The notes under the pieces were generated by a model. It worked only from the letters and a program-made list of their open reading frames with translations. It had not been told where the DNA came from and did no database searches. DNA of 64,000 bases from Gari tellinella (taxonomy: Eukaryota; Mollusca; Bivalvia; Cardiida; Psammobiidae), in contig OV277864.1 of assembly GCA_922989275.2 (NCBI GenBank), positions 26,113,550-26,177,549 of the forward strand. The letters are read 5' to 3'. A program made the translations under genes and the position numbers. Positions 11,061-21,659 of this stretch are shown one piece after another (position 1 is the first letter of the stretch; the number at the start of each line of letters is the position of its first letter).

Positions 11061-11533
11061 ACATTGTCGACAACATTAAATTGTTCTACATTGTTTTCGG
11101 TTGCCTTTCGTATATTTTAAATCGTGGTGGGGATGGTGGGGATTAATAAATACATGTATCGTATAATGTAGGACGGTTTCCCTTGTGTTAAGGCTAATTA
11201 GTGTTTTTTAATTAATTATAAACACGTAGGTAGAAAATGGCTCGAATATGATGAAAGTGTACCACAAAGCATTATTTCCGGCAGATTATTTCGTTCAAAC
11301 ACTTAGTCCATTAAAGGGATTTGATTATATAGTAATACCTGGATAATAAAGGCATCTATTATCAGAAATAATTGAGATAATTACTTAGTACGCAATTTTC
11401 GCTAAAAAGGTTTCAAGGACAAAAAATAAGGAAACCTTTTGACTTTGACCTCTTTTACATTAGATTGATTCTGATAGTGTTACTGAAATTCCGTCTCTGT
11501 TTAACGTCATTATATTTCAGCTGTTGGCTACTT
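11061..11533. other. No recognisable feature
   Basis: AT-rich sequence without supported genes or clear repeats. Confidence 0.4.
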
Positions 11534-11599
11534 TTAACCTTTCACTGTCAAAATGACGTAATAACATATAGGATCAAAGCTATAGTATCGCCTGCTTAA

Positions 11600-11789
11600 C
11601 CCATTTGTGCCCACGATCCAATATATGGGACATATGCAAACAGTGTAGACTCTGATCAGAGTCTACACTGTTTGCTGATAGGAACTTCAAAATAAAACAA
11701 AATGAAGAAACATTTGACCAGGCATCAATTTGATAAAAAATAGACTAATCCAATGCAAAACATTGAAGAATCCACTGGGTACAAATGGG
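11600..11789. mobile_element. Family C MITE with spacerless core, nested in D
   Basis: TTAA at 11596-11599 and 11790-11793. Ends CCCATTTGTGCCCA and TGGGTACAAATGGG. The core is an uninterrupted palindrome centred on CTGATCAG at about 11655: the inner GACGCCG stem has been lost symmetrically. Confidence 0.85.
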
Positions 11790-11940
11790 TTAAAGTTTTC
11801 GTCTGCTCTTATTTATGAGTTTTGGATTTGTACAATTTTGGCTTGAAGGAACATTGCTTTTATAATAGCCAAACTGTTTGGATCCTTATCATATGACGTG
11901 TTACGCGGCATCTGATCAGGATTTTAGCTGATTGCAAATA

Positions 11941-12186
11941 CAGTGGAGAATGTGTTATTCTATCCCAATAAACGCGTTTACGCTAAAACTATTATTTCCA
12001 ATACAAACAGTTTGGAGCCATATCAGACGCCGGGTAACCCGGCGTCTGATCAGGCTCCAAACTGTTTGCCACCAAGATATACATGAAATATCAGAATTGT
12101 CCAAAAGTTGTTCTTTTCTACGTTTTAGTGTTTTGCGTTTGCGTACGTTTGCGTTTAAACGGGAAAGAATAACAGATTCTCCACTG
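11941..12186. mobile_element. Family A MITE nested in D
   Basis: A complete 246-bp copy flanked by TA (11939-11940, 12187-12188). The alpha core at 12003-12070 is nearly perfect. Confidence 0.9.
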
Positions 12187-12235
12187 TATGTGTGTTGTTA
12201 GACATGGCAGTGAAAGATTTAGCATAATCTATACG

Positions 12236-12436
12236 ACCTTTTGTACAGGCTTTTCACGTCTTCTTTAAAACTGTCCTTTGCTTTTGTTTTTGGAATTAAA
12301 TTTTAGGTATTTTGGGCGGAACATTTAATATGAGTCTGAAACAGTTGTGATCCTGGTCAGATACCGAATGACTCGGCGTCTGCTCAGGATTAACACGTTT
12401 GCTACATTTAGTACAGAAAGAATGGGCAGAGAAGGG
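12236..12436. mobile_element. Family D MITE, worn
   Basis: The left part reads TTTTCACGTCTTC. A degraded core is centred on CAGATACCGAATGACTCGGC (near 12360), and the right end is GGGCAGAGAAGGGA. No intact TTAA. Confidence 0.45.
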
Positions 12437-12629
12437 ATGACATTGTTTATATAAGGTTAGATAAATTTTACTAAATCACATTGTATGCTTTAAACAAGAA
12501 ATATCAGTATAGAATCTGTGTTGGCCGTAGGCAAGCGTAATTAAAGTGTTGATATTGCCATAGCCTCGTTTATCGTCTGATATATTTGATTTTATTTCTT
12601 ACAAATAGAATATATATGCATCGTTACTC

Positions 12630-12800
12630 AAGACAAATTGGAATCAGGTCAGACGGCGAATACCTCTGAATCAATTAAACTGTTTACAAATGTCAGTGTA
12701 GATCTAGTCTGGCCTAGAATAGAATTGACCAACCCTTCACTGCCAATACCGTCTGTCCTGATATTTGCAAAAAGTTTGGATCCTGATCAGACGTCACGTA
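12630..12800. mobile_element. Two alpha-core fragments, one with a D left end
   Basis: A worn core lies at 12630-12690. A D-type end (CCCTTCACTGCC) at 12734 leads into AAAAGTTTGGATCCTGATCA, which stops after the first core arm. Confidence 0.4.
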
Positions 12801-12836
12801 AACGCGCCCTTGAAAGTATCAGTGGTCAACGATTAT

Positions 12837-13000
12837 CAGACGAGAAGACGTTATTCTTTCTCGTTATTAAACGAAGTTAAACGCAAACACAATGCCAAAA
12901 AAAGACCAGTAGAATTGACTCCATACTACATTTTGTATTTACAATAGCAATTGATTTACATGATACCGCCCATTAGGAAAGAATAGCGTCTTCTCCATTG
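12837..13000. mobile_element. Family A MITE without core hairpin
   Basis: The ends CAGACGAGAAGACGTTATTC and GAATAGCGTCTTCTCCATTG are clear. The middle is AT-rich, with no trace of the alpha hairpin. Confidence 0.6.
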
Positions 13001-13153
13001 AACATGTAGTTGGAAATAACACTCTTTCAGGATGACAGAAATGTCTACAGAAGGCAATTTGGATTAAACCTGTAAACACACCAAACTGGTTGATTTTCCG
13101 TAGTATAAAACATGTACGAATATGTGTGCGCAAAGCTGAACAACATACTTTTA

Positions 13154-13401
13154 CGGTGGGTTAGACGTTACTTCTTTCCAAATAAACTCGGTTATGCCAA
13201 AATAATTTTGTCCTTTGCAAACAGTAAAGAGACAGAACATATTAATGTCAGGCTTCTATCTGTTTGACACTCAGATAAACAAATAAATACCAGTTGTCAG
13301 AAATTTCATTTTCAAAACCTTGTCACTTACTACGTTAGTTGCATTGCGTTTGCGTTTAAATTCGTTGAAACGGGAAATGAAATAGAAAGTCGTCTCCATT
13401 A
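13154..13401. mobile_element. Family A MITE, worn
   Basis: Left end CGGTGGGTTAGACGTTAC, right end AAGTCGTCTCCATTA. The outer core arms remain (TTTGCAAACAG ... CTGTTTGACA), but the inner stem is lost. Confidence 0.55.
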
Positions 13402-13458
13402 CAAAACATAAAACAAAAACAAAGGGCAAAGGCCAAAAAAAAAAAAATAACACGACGA

Positions 13459-13515
13459 GCGTCTCACAGCTTTCATCCCCATCAGACGCAGGTATATTCG
13501 GTTTTTGATCCAAAT
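13459..13515. repeat. Alpha-core remnant
   Basis: CATCAGACGCAGGTATATTC and TTTTTGATCCAAATC are consistent with one broken core; no element ends can be placed. Confidence 0.3.
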
Positions 13516-13626
13516 CATTTCTGTAGATGCATATGACAACGGCAATTTGAAATCGATTATTAGTTATATTAATGGCATGCAGTTGAATACGACAATGCAA
13601 CACATGTATTTGTTGTAACCATTTTA

Positions 13627-13808
13627 CTCTCAATGAATCCATAAAGCGCATTTGCAATCAGTTTTGATCCTAATCAGACGTCGAGTTAGTATAAAAAATG
13701 AGAGTCACTTGTTTAATAATTGCGTAAGTTATACTGCCTGAAATCTAACTTCGAAACGATATTGCAAACAACAATATTGAAGCAGACGACAATATGGCGT
13801 TGAAGGGG
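13627..13808. mobile_element. Family D2 MITE
   Basis: Left end CTCTCAATGAATCC after TA. The alpha core is half-lost (CAGTTTTGATCCTAATCAGA). The right end GCAGACGACAATATGGCG runs to GAAGGGG and TA. Confidence 0.55.
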
Positions 13809-13809
13809 T

Positions 13810-14140
13810 AAAACTCTCACGATAAATATGATCATTCAAGGCATACAGTTTTAGTATGTGTATTGAAGGGGGCTGAAATCACCATAAACGGGGTGCAGCT
13901 TTCTTACACGATGTCATGTTAAACTCACACGTTAAACAAACTTATATTTTATTCCGTCCATATTGCTAGTCTAAAAACAATCAGTTTAAATCAGCAAGTT
14001 TAAATAATTTTGCTTCTAGTATAGCTGAAACTGATGCACCTATATGAACTATTGATAATTATCCAATCGTTTGTATGACAATCTAATGACAAAATCCTAA
14101 TGCCACTCTTCATTTCAGACTTTATTCAGGAAAATGCTTG
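13810..14140. other. No recognisable feature
   Basis: Nothing supported between the D2 and H elements. Confidence 0.4.
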
Positions 14141-14142
14141 TA

Positions 14143-14328
14143 CAGTAAAATCCTGTATTACGACCCAAACAAATTGTGTTAATTAGTAGGTTTCAAGGCA
14201 GGTTAAAGCAGGAAGCTTCTTTAAGAGCTTTCTGTTTTACATTTACATTGCCTTTAAGATGCCACCTTACATTCATGCAATGCATTAGCCTTATTTTATT
14301 TGTGGTAGTATAAATGTTTACGGAATTG
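14143..14328. mobile_element. Family H MITE, worn
   Basis: Flanked by TA. The left end is CAGTAAAATCCTGTATTACG, and the core (GAAGCTTCTTTAAGAGCTTT with TTTACATTTACATTGCCTTT) is half-decayed. Confidence 0.55.
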
Positions 14329-14741
14329 TATTAAAATATCATAAAAGGAAGACCGAGCTTGACTCGTACATGTACATGTAACAGTGGCTGGCGCTTATTT
14401 CAGGTTATGAATAATGCTGTCTGTATTAATATCTATCTTGCATTAGGCAGTAACCAATCTGTACTGCTAGTTAAAGAGATCTTCAGCTTAACGAGTGGTT
14501 GTTTTTCCCAAGAGTGACTGTAGATTATACTCTATAGCCGGGGACTTAGTGCTGAGCGATTAAATCTTTTTCCTGGTTCAGATGTTATTATGGAATGCCA
14601 GGAGGGATTCCAAATTTGTCACGTATATGTAAAGCATGTTATTTCCAGACTGTATTTAATGTTGGACAAACTAGAACAGTTAACAGAATATACCCTAGCG
14701 ATGAGTCATTTAAAACAATGTACATGTAAAGAAAAGCATAT

Positions 14742-14900
14742 GTCATATGTGAACAGTGTATACAGTGAGCAGAGGGCTGATCAGGGTCTGTACTGTTTGA
14801 CCCTTAGCTAAAAGAACCCCTAAACAGAGTCTGCATTGTTTTCTTTATTTAGCAATACATGTATATTTTTAAATCAATCCTTAATAGTCAACAATCGACT
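14742..14900. mobile_element. Family F fragment
   Basis: GAACAGTGTATACAGTGAGC, GGCTGATCAGGGTCTGTACT and CTTAATAGTC match F copies elsewhere. The short open frame over it (14590-14811) is not considered a gene. Confidence 0.4.
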
Positions 14901-15103
14901 ATACTAAACTGTAAATTTGCAGTGCCCATTTAAAGCTTCAGAGATGGATAAGCTAAGCCCCACAATTACGATTTCTCAAAAGAATACCGAATTACGGTGA
15001 GTGTTAAATGCAAGACGAACATAAAGTTTCTATAGATGGTTGAAACCTTACATTAACAATGCAAAATGGAGCCACATTTGTAAAAGCTTGTTTAAGCTTG
15101 TTT

Positions 15104-16197
15104 TAGCCCGGGGCATAAGTCGAAAAATACTTCATTTCATGATGCAAGCAAACCACTTTGCAGGTTTACTAACATGACCATTGTCAACCGAAAAAAACCG
15201 TTAGCCACTTCAATTTCCCTGGCAGATTCAAGATGGCGGCCATTTTCAAAATGGCCGCCATTTCCATTTTGTATAAGTTATGTCGTAATGGTTATTTCCA
15301 TGCCAGTTCGAAAAGTCACACAAAACTAACATGTATGAGATGTAAAATGAAAATCATCAATTGTGGATTACGAAATATTGCTAATTATAAAGATGGTCGC
15401 CAAAAATTCAAAATGGAGACCATTTTCACTATTTTCAATTGTACTTTAACCACATGTAATTTTAAAGGATTATAAAACAACTTTTCCTCGGGTCATTTGT
15501 AAATTTTTCTGTTCTTATACTACTATTTGAAGTTATTAAAGTCTATACATTTGTTTAATGCATTAATTCCAATACGATTTCCACGTCCACACTACCTTAT
15601 AACACGAAGATACTAACGAAATTCCTTCACATGATTTCATTTTAAAACTTTGATTTATTTCTAAAACAGTCTTGCCGGACTTTTGGGAAAATGCTTTTTT
15701 AAGGAAAGTTGACATACCTCCTTTTTACCACAATTAAGGTGTGCTGAATCTATTTCTGCTAGCTGTCACATTCTCCCATGAATTTAACAGCTAAACAATG
15801 ATGAACAAAAACAACAAAATGGCCGCCAAAACAATTATTTTCGTTATTATATGCGATCTTTCGGGGATCAAACACACATATTACATCTGCTTCTCCTAAA
15901 CCACATGGCTGATTACAACGAAACTCAAGATGAACATTTTTTATCTCTTTTAACGAATTGATTCAATAAAACACTCTGGTTACCATGGCGACAACAGTAA
16001 AAAATACTGCACAATCTAAACAAATATTATCCACAAAGTCCGGAACTTAGATATGTTATATATAGTAATACCAAGCAGGCCTCAATCAAGTTTATTCATA
16101 ACATATTCCTTCATCAATATTATTGTGGTGTAAAATACGCTGAAACCCATATTGTAATATATTGCAATACAGCGAAACTCTATTGCAATATAAGTAA
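15104..16197 (+). repeat. Left arm of foldback S
   Basis: Contains CAAGATGGCGGCCATTTT and AAATGGCCGCCATTTC back to back at 15228-15268. The first matches the textbook YY1 core (AAGATGGCGGC). Further GGCCGCC and GGTCGCC variants lie at 15393-15440 and 15820. The arm ends inward at CTCAATCAAGTTTATTC and a TATTGCAATA-rich stretch. Confidence 0.7.
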
Positions 16198-17183
16198 ATT
16201 GGTCCAGCGCCGGATTAACAGCCTAAAATAGACGTATCGCATATAGGATTATCCCAAAGTAAGATATTTGATGTAAAGTATAACGTAGTAGACCTATACC
16301 CAGTTGTTAAAAGCATTATAGCCCTGGAATAATAAATCTAACCGCCCATGGGTTACTAGCTTTACATAGATTTAAATAGGAAACTATATAAAATCTTATC
16401 AAAAACCTTTTAGCCCAGAACTTCGTTTTATATTGTAGAGTATCGCCTTGAAGACATCTATCAACTTTTTTAAAATCATAGCGCTAGTTTTAAAATTTGG
16501 TATCTATAGTTTTATGGGTTTACATAGACTTTTATTTGAATACCTAAACGATTATTCATGGCAACACCCTAAAGCTTTAATGTCTCCCTACAATAGTCCC
16601 CCTTACAACGATTCCCTCCTTACAACAATGGTTACCACTTTTGCCCATACAGCACAATTTACACCTTTCTATAACAATGCCATCCTAACAACGTACAACA
16701 TATTTGTCTACGGCTGGGTATTGTTGTAGCGATTCAGCAGTGTAGAATTCTTTCAAGTTTGTTAAAGAAAGTAGCTGTCATGTCAACATATTACCAATGA
16801 AAAATTAGTGTCCTAACCATAATGCGAAACATCCTATTAGTATATTTGTCCAGAATGACGTAGTAGACCTCTTTCGATTAGTTAAAATCAGAGCCCTAGT
16901 ATTAGAATTGTCCCCGCCCAGCGGCTATTGTGTCAAAATCCATGACACTGGTGAGCGATATAGGGGGGTTACGGTCATCTTGTTTAAGCAGTTTAGTCAC
17001 ACAAACTATGCTCAAAGGAGAAACGTATATGTGAATAAAATGCACCATGCAGCTATCCACACAAGCGTTTCATGAATTTCTGAAATGGAAACGTTGTAGC
17101 GATGAAACCTAAATGTTGATTCAACCATGCTGATCCAGTTAAAAGCCAAGAATTGGTAAATAAATAGAAGAATAAGGAGCAGG
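16198..17183. other. Interior of foldback S, nothing recognised
   Basis: Includes a 93-codon open frame (16448-16729) without recognisable features. Part of it reads CTCCCTACAATAGTCCCCCT, slightly like family I ends, but no element can be drawn. Confidence 0.35.
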
Positions 17184-17437
17184 AATTATTAGTAACACTA
17201 AGACCACAACATCCTTAATGAGACAATTCTCAACCCTAGCAATAGACCAAGCTCACGAACAGGCGAATGCAATCACCAAAGGCAATGGGGTGCACTTTGC
17301 ATCACAGAGAACCTTCAGCTCTAAGACACTGAATTATGGCAGGCTCCGAAGTCAGCCGATTAAGTACAGAGTACGATGAAGAATCTAGCACGAGTCACCA
17401 TGAGCAAGCAAAGAGTGTGCATACGTCATTGCTTTAG
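17184..17437 (+). pseudogene. Decayed fragment of an unnamed repeat-associated protein
   Basis: In frame from about 17184 the translation contains RQFSTLAIDQAHEQANAITK. After a frameshift near 17290 it continues as EPSALRH, a stop, then IMAGSEVSRLSTEYDEE. From memory, this pattern (FSALAIDQAHEQNNA, then a short TENPxALRRWMVAGPEVxR block) recurs in multicopy proteins of marine invertebrates that look transposon-associated; I could not name the family. At least one frameshift and one stop break it. It lies in the interior of foldback S and may be a relic of that element's own gene or of an older insertion. Confidence 0.5.
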
Positions 17438-18463
17438 AAAGTGACAAGGTTGACCTCGACCATCAAGATGACATAGGTCTCAGGGCTATGATTTTAACAA
17501 AGTTGATAGAGGTCTTCTAGGCGAAATATCTGCACTAAAAATGAAGCTTTGGCTATAAGGTTTAGATAAGATTTCTTTAAGTTTCCTTTTTAAATCTATG
17601 TAAAGCTAGTGACCTATTGGTGGGGTTATTTACTACTTCCGGACTACAATGATTTTAACAAACTGTGTAGAGGTCTACTGTGCTTTGCTTTACATCAAAT
17701 ATTTGAGCTTTGGGTTATGAATTTTGTGAAGCATATTTTTCTATATGCGATAAGTCTATGTAAAGCTATTGACCCCGAGGCAGGGCCTCTTTACTTACGA
17801 GGGTCATTCCAAAATTATTTTACTTTTGCACACATGTATAATAATCATGTGTAATACATCGTTGAAAAGCGCATTTCTTGCGGATACATCGATGCATAAT
17901 ATAAATTGACAACAACAGTTCTCTTCGTTGTGGAAAATAGGCATCAATGTTTGACAGTCATAGGCACTGGCCATATCTGCTACAGAATTCAATCATATTG
18001 TTATATCATATAGCTTAGAAAAAGTGCCATAACGCTTTTAAATGTCGAACTAGCTGGAACTTTACTTATGTTTTAGGCCGCCAACACTTAGTACATTGAA
18101 TTGAATAGTCTTAATAAATTTGAGATGTGTGTTTCGCCTACTTTTATTGTAAAATTAAAGCATGCATTAAAAAGTATAATATAACTTGCAAAATATGCAA
18201 AAATATCTTACATTTGTTTATTGATTATATCAACTTGTTTACGAATAAGTGATTTATTTTTCAATTTCATCTTAAACAGGATGCAGTTTTACAACAAACT
18301 AAAATATTTTATATTTCTCAATAACTAGGTTTTTAATCTATCACCTATAAAATGTATATATGAATATAGTATTCATCGACAAACTGTACTAAATTTGATA
18401 ACTTTGTTTTGAAACGTTCGCATAACAACAAAACAACATAAATGTTGACACATTAAAGTATAA
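17438..18463. other. Interior of foldback S, nothing recognised
   Basis: AT-rich, with short open frames only. No repeat partner was found within the window. Confidence 0.35.
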
Positions 18464-18673
18464 AAATCTGAATAAGGGAAGATCCTTTGAAAGCACAGAA
18501 ATCAAAGCAAATACTGAAAATTGCAGACTCGGTTAAATTGAGTCTGTTCATGAGCAATACTGAAATATGCAACAGTGCTCACGCCCCCTAGCACCGGCTT
18601 AAGCGGAATTCAACTTTCAACTGTAAATGCGCCGAAATCAATGATTCCAAAGGACCAGAAAGTATAACAACAC
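18464..18673. repeat. 210-bp direct repeat, copy 1
   Basis: Begins AAATCTGAATAAGGGAAG and ends AGTATAACAACAC. By eye it is identical to 18746-18955. The unit includes GCTCACGCCCCCTAGCACCG and is markedly less AT-rich than its surroundings. Confidence 0.9.
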
Positions 18674-18745
18674 TGAGAATGAAGTACGGGGCGACTTTTT
18701 ACAGCCGCCACACAAGCACTTAACATCTGCTGTTGTGAATTATAT

Positions 18746-18955
18746 AAATCTGAATAAGGGAAGATCCTTTGAAAGCACAGAAATCAAAGCAAATACTGAA
18801 AATTGCAGACTCGGTTAAATTGAGTCTGTTCATGAGCAATACTGAAATATGCAACAGTGCTCACGCCCCCTAGCACCGGCTTAAGCGGAATTCAACTTTC
18901 AACTGTAAATGCGCCGAAATCAATGATTCCAAAGGACCAGAAAGTATAACAACAC
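18746..18955. repeat. 210-bp direct repeat, copy 2
   Basis: No difference from 18464-18673 was seen on reading. The copies are separated by 72 bp (18674-18745), so the period is 282 bp. Either a recent tandem duplication with partial second unit, or two ends of a collapsed element. Confidence 0.9.
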
Positions 18956-19204
18956 ATATATAAAACTATATTTGTCCCTTCAATGCATCACAATAGTAAT
19001 TTCAAACTCTATAACATGCATGGTTGTAGTGCCATTCGTGTTGTGTTATTTTCACCAAATTTAGACCGTGTAAAATAAGAATATTGCCATGCATGATAAG
19101 TTGTCAAATCCGCACGAAATTGGTCTTTAAAATGATGTATTAAGACAAAAATCTTACATATAGATTTCAAGAAAATGCCAAATTAGCACACATTTTGAAG
19201 GACG

Positions 19205-20304
19205 CTAGTTTATTGCTATATGTTGCAATACAGTTTCTGCATATTGCAATATATTAAAATATGGCTTTACCCTATTACAATTTAGATGAAAGAATATGAT
19301 ATGAATAAACTTGATTGAGATCTGCTAGTAAATACAATATATCAAATATCTAACTTCTGTGTCTGGTGTTTTTACAAGAAAATATTTTAAAGATTTTACC
19401 AGTTTTTCACATTGGTTGCCATGGCAATCAGAGCTCTTTATTGAATCAATCATTTGAAAGAAATTAGCCCAAAGACTGTTCCTATAACATATGGTTGTAT
19501 TCATCAATGTAGTTTAGGAGGAGTAAATACTATGTGTATTTGATTCCCGAAAGATCGGAATTAATAACGAAAACAAGTATTTTGGTGGCCATTTTGTTTT
19601 TTTACCATTTTTGGGCTTTCAGCCTCGTGGGAGAGAGTGAAAGACAAAAGAAATGGATTTAGCATGCCTACATTATGGCAAAAATGTGATCTGTCAACTT
19701 TTCTCAAAAATGCCTCTAGGAATGTTATTTCCCCAAAATCCGACGAGGTCTATTTTAGATAAAAAAGCAATGTTACAAAATGAAAAATCTTAGTGTTATT
19801 AGAAATGTTGAACGTTAAATTGTATCGGGAATCATGCATAAAACAAATGTTTATACTTTGATAGCTTTACATAGTATTAGGACAGAACAATGAACACACA
19901 ATCCGTGGAAATGTAGTTTAATAATCCTTCAGAAATACATGTGCTCTTATAACAATGAAAAAAAGAGTGAAAATGGCCGCCATTTTGAATTTTTGGCGGC
20001 CATCTTGAATAATTAGTAATATTCCGCGATGCACAATTGATGATTTATGTTTTACATCTCATAAGTGTTAGTTTTGCGCGCCTTTTTGTATGTACATTAG
20101 ACTGGCAATAACGACATAACTTATGCAAACTTGAAATGGCAGCCATTTTGAAAATGGCCGCCATCTTGATTCTGCCAGGGAAATTAAAGTGGCTAACGGG
20201 CTTTTTAGGATTAGTTATTTCTAAACACTTATTGTAGAAAGTCCCTTGCTTGCATCATTATTTGAAGTATTTTGGCAAAATATCGACCTTATTCCCCGGG
20301 CTAT
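19205..20304 (-). repeat. Right arm of foldback S
   Basis: Inverted counterpart of 15104-16197. The paired AAATGGCAGCCATTTTG and AAATGGCCGCCATCTTG motifs lie at about 20136-20168, and the arm ends CCCCGGGCTA. Confidence 0.7.
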
Positions 20305-20345
20305 TTTGAGTGGTCATTGAAAACAAGTTTGACAGTATAAATATA

Positions 20346-20591
20346 CAGTGGAGAATCTGTTATTCTTTCCCAATAAACGCGTTTACGCTAAAACTATTAT
20401 TTGCAGTGCAAACCGTTTGGAGCCAGATCAGACGCCGGGTAACCCGGCGTCTAATCAGGCTCCAAACTGTTTGCCACCAAGATAAACAAAAATTATCAGA
20501 ATTGTCCAAAAGTTGCACTTTTCTACGTTTTAGTGCTTTGCGTTTGCGTACGTTTGCGTTTAAACGGAAAAGAATAACAGATTCTCCACTG
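20346..20591. mobile_element. Family A MITE, complete
   Basis: CAGTGGAGAATCTGTTATTC to TTCTCCACTG, flanked by TA (20344-20345, 20592-20593). The alpha core at about 20408-20473 is intact apart from two mismatches. It sits at the left edge of element J. Confidence 0.9.
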
Positions 20592-20593
20592 TA

Positions 20594-20854
20594 TGAGCCG
20601 TGCCATGACAAAACCTGCCTTATTGCATTACAAACAATGTCGATCAAGACTAGCCGCCACGTCAACGACGCGGCTGTTGGTCTTGATCAACACTGTTTGA
20701 CACCCACGTACACCTAACGCATTTTATGTAGCTGTAATATATAGGGTGTTAGACAGTGTACACCAAACTCAGACACAAAGCCTGAGGTGACAATGGTGCT
20801 TGGTCTGTACAATGTTGCAATGCAATAAAGCTGTTTATGTTATGGCACGGCTCA
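20594..20854. mobile_element. MITE J (GAGCCGTGCCAT ends)
   Basis: Ends TGAGCCGTGCCATGACA and TATGGCACGGCTCA are inverted copies. A distinct hairpin near 20639-20690 (GATCAAGACTAGCCGC with GCGGCTGTTGGTCTTGATC) is not homologous to alpha or beta. Similar ends are, to my recollection, common in bivalve genomes. Confidence 0.7.
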
Positions 20855-20997
20855 TGTATGGGTCAAAACATCAAAAACAGAATCAGAGTATGTATAGAAA
20901 TTGTTCTTGACAGTTTTCATTTCTTGGATGTGATACAGCACGTTTGAGTGGAACAATTAAAACATACATTTTTATATAAACACAATGCATGGCTTTA

Positions 20998-21200
20998 CAC
21001 CCTTCACTTTCATTACGTCATTTGCTTTAACAATTGTCGTCTGATTTTATTTCTTAAATCGAATTATAGGTAAATTGACTAAAGTAACATCGTCATGAGC
21101 TTCAAATAGTTTGGATCCTGGTTAGACCCCACGTTACGCGGCATATGTCCAGAATCCACATCGTTTGCAAATAACCATTGAGTCCTGGGCAGAGGTAGGG
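20998..21200. mobile_element. Family D MITE
   Basis: Left end CACCCTTCACTTTC, inner CAATTGTCGTCTG, a worn alpha core around CACGTTACGCGG (21131), and right end GGGCAGAGGTAGGG followed by TTAA (21201-21204). Confidence 0.65.
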
Positions 21201-21254
21201 TTAAGGTTTGTTTTACATTTTAGTATGAATTAGTATTTTAAAAAGTGCATGTTA

Positions 21255-21500
21255 CAGTGGAGAATGTGTTATTCTTTCCCAATAAACGCGTTTACGCTAA
21301 AACTATTATTTGCAGTGCAAACCGTTTGGAGCCAGATCAGACGCCGGGTAACCCGGCGTCTGATCAGGCTCCAAACTGTTTGCCACCAAGATAAACATGA
21401 AATATCAGAATTGTCCAAAAGTTGTACTTTTCTACGTTTTAGTGCTTTGCGTTTGCGTACGTTTGCGTTTAAACGGGAAAGAATAACAGATTCTCCACTG
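21255..21500. mobile_element. Family A MITE, complete
   Basis: Flanked by TA (21253-21254, 21501-21502). The alpha core is nearly perfect. Extremely similar to the copy at 20346, which suggests recent amplification. Confidence 0.9.
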
Positions 21501-21659
21501 TACCTAAAACATACTATGCAAATTATCTGGACTGATTACGAAGCGAGATAACCTTATCTTTAAATATGAAACTTGGTATATAATTGAAATTGTTCGGATT
21601 CCTACCAGACGCCGACTTACATATGTTTTCACTTTTTCTCACCTAACAGTTAACACTTG

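Larger units (their letters stand above)
11538..12217. mobile_element. Family D MITE with C and A nested inside
   Basis: The left end CCTTTCACTGTC follows TTAA at 11534. C interrupts it at an internal TTAA (11600-11789). D sequence resumes with TTTTCGTCTGC and the alpha core (11869-11930). A then interrupts at GCAAATA (11941-12186). The D right end, TGGCAGTGAAAGA, closes before TTTA. Confidence 0.65.
15104..20304. mobile_element. Giant foldback element S (5.2 kb)
   Basis: The two ends are inverted copies starting TAGCCCGGGG, with arms of about 1.1 kb (15104-16197 and 19205-20304). The arms match over most of their length with scattered differences, roughly three quarters identical by eye. 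The interior (16198-19204) is not symmetric and holds a decayed coding fragment plus a 210-bp direct duplication. No intact transposase and no clear target duplication were found. An old inverted segmental duplication is the alternative reading. Confidence 0.7.

Noticed and set aside
16448..16729. 93-codon open frame inside foldback S
   Set aside because: No motif, part is family I-like repeat sequence, and it lies in a decayed element.
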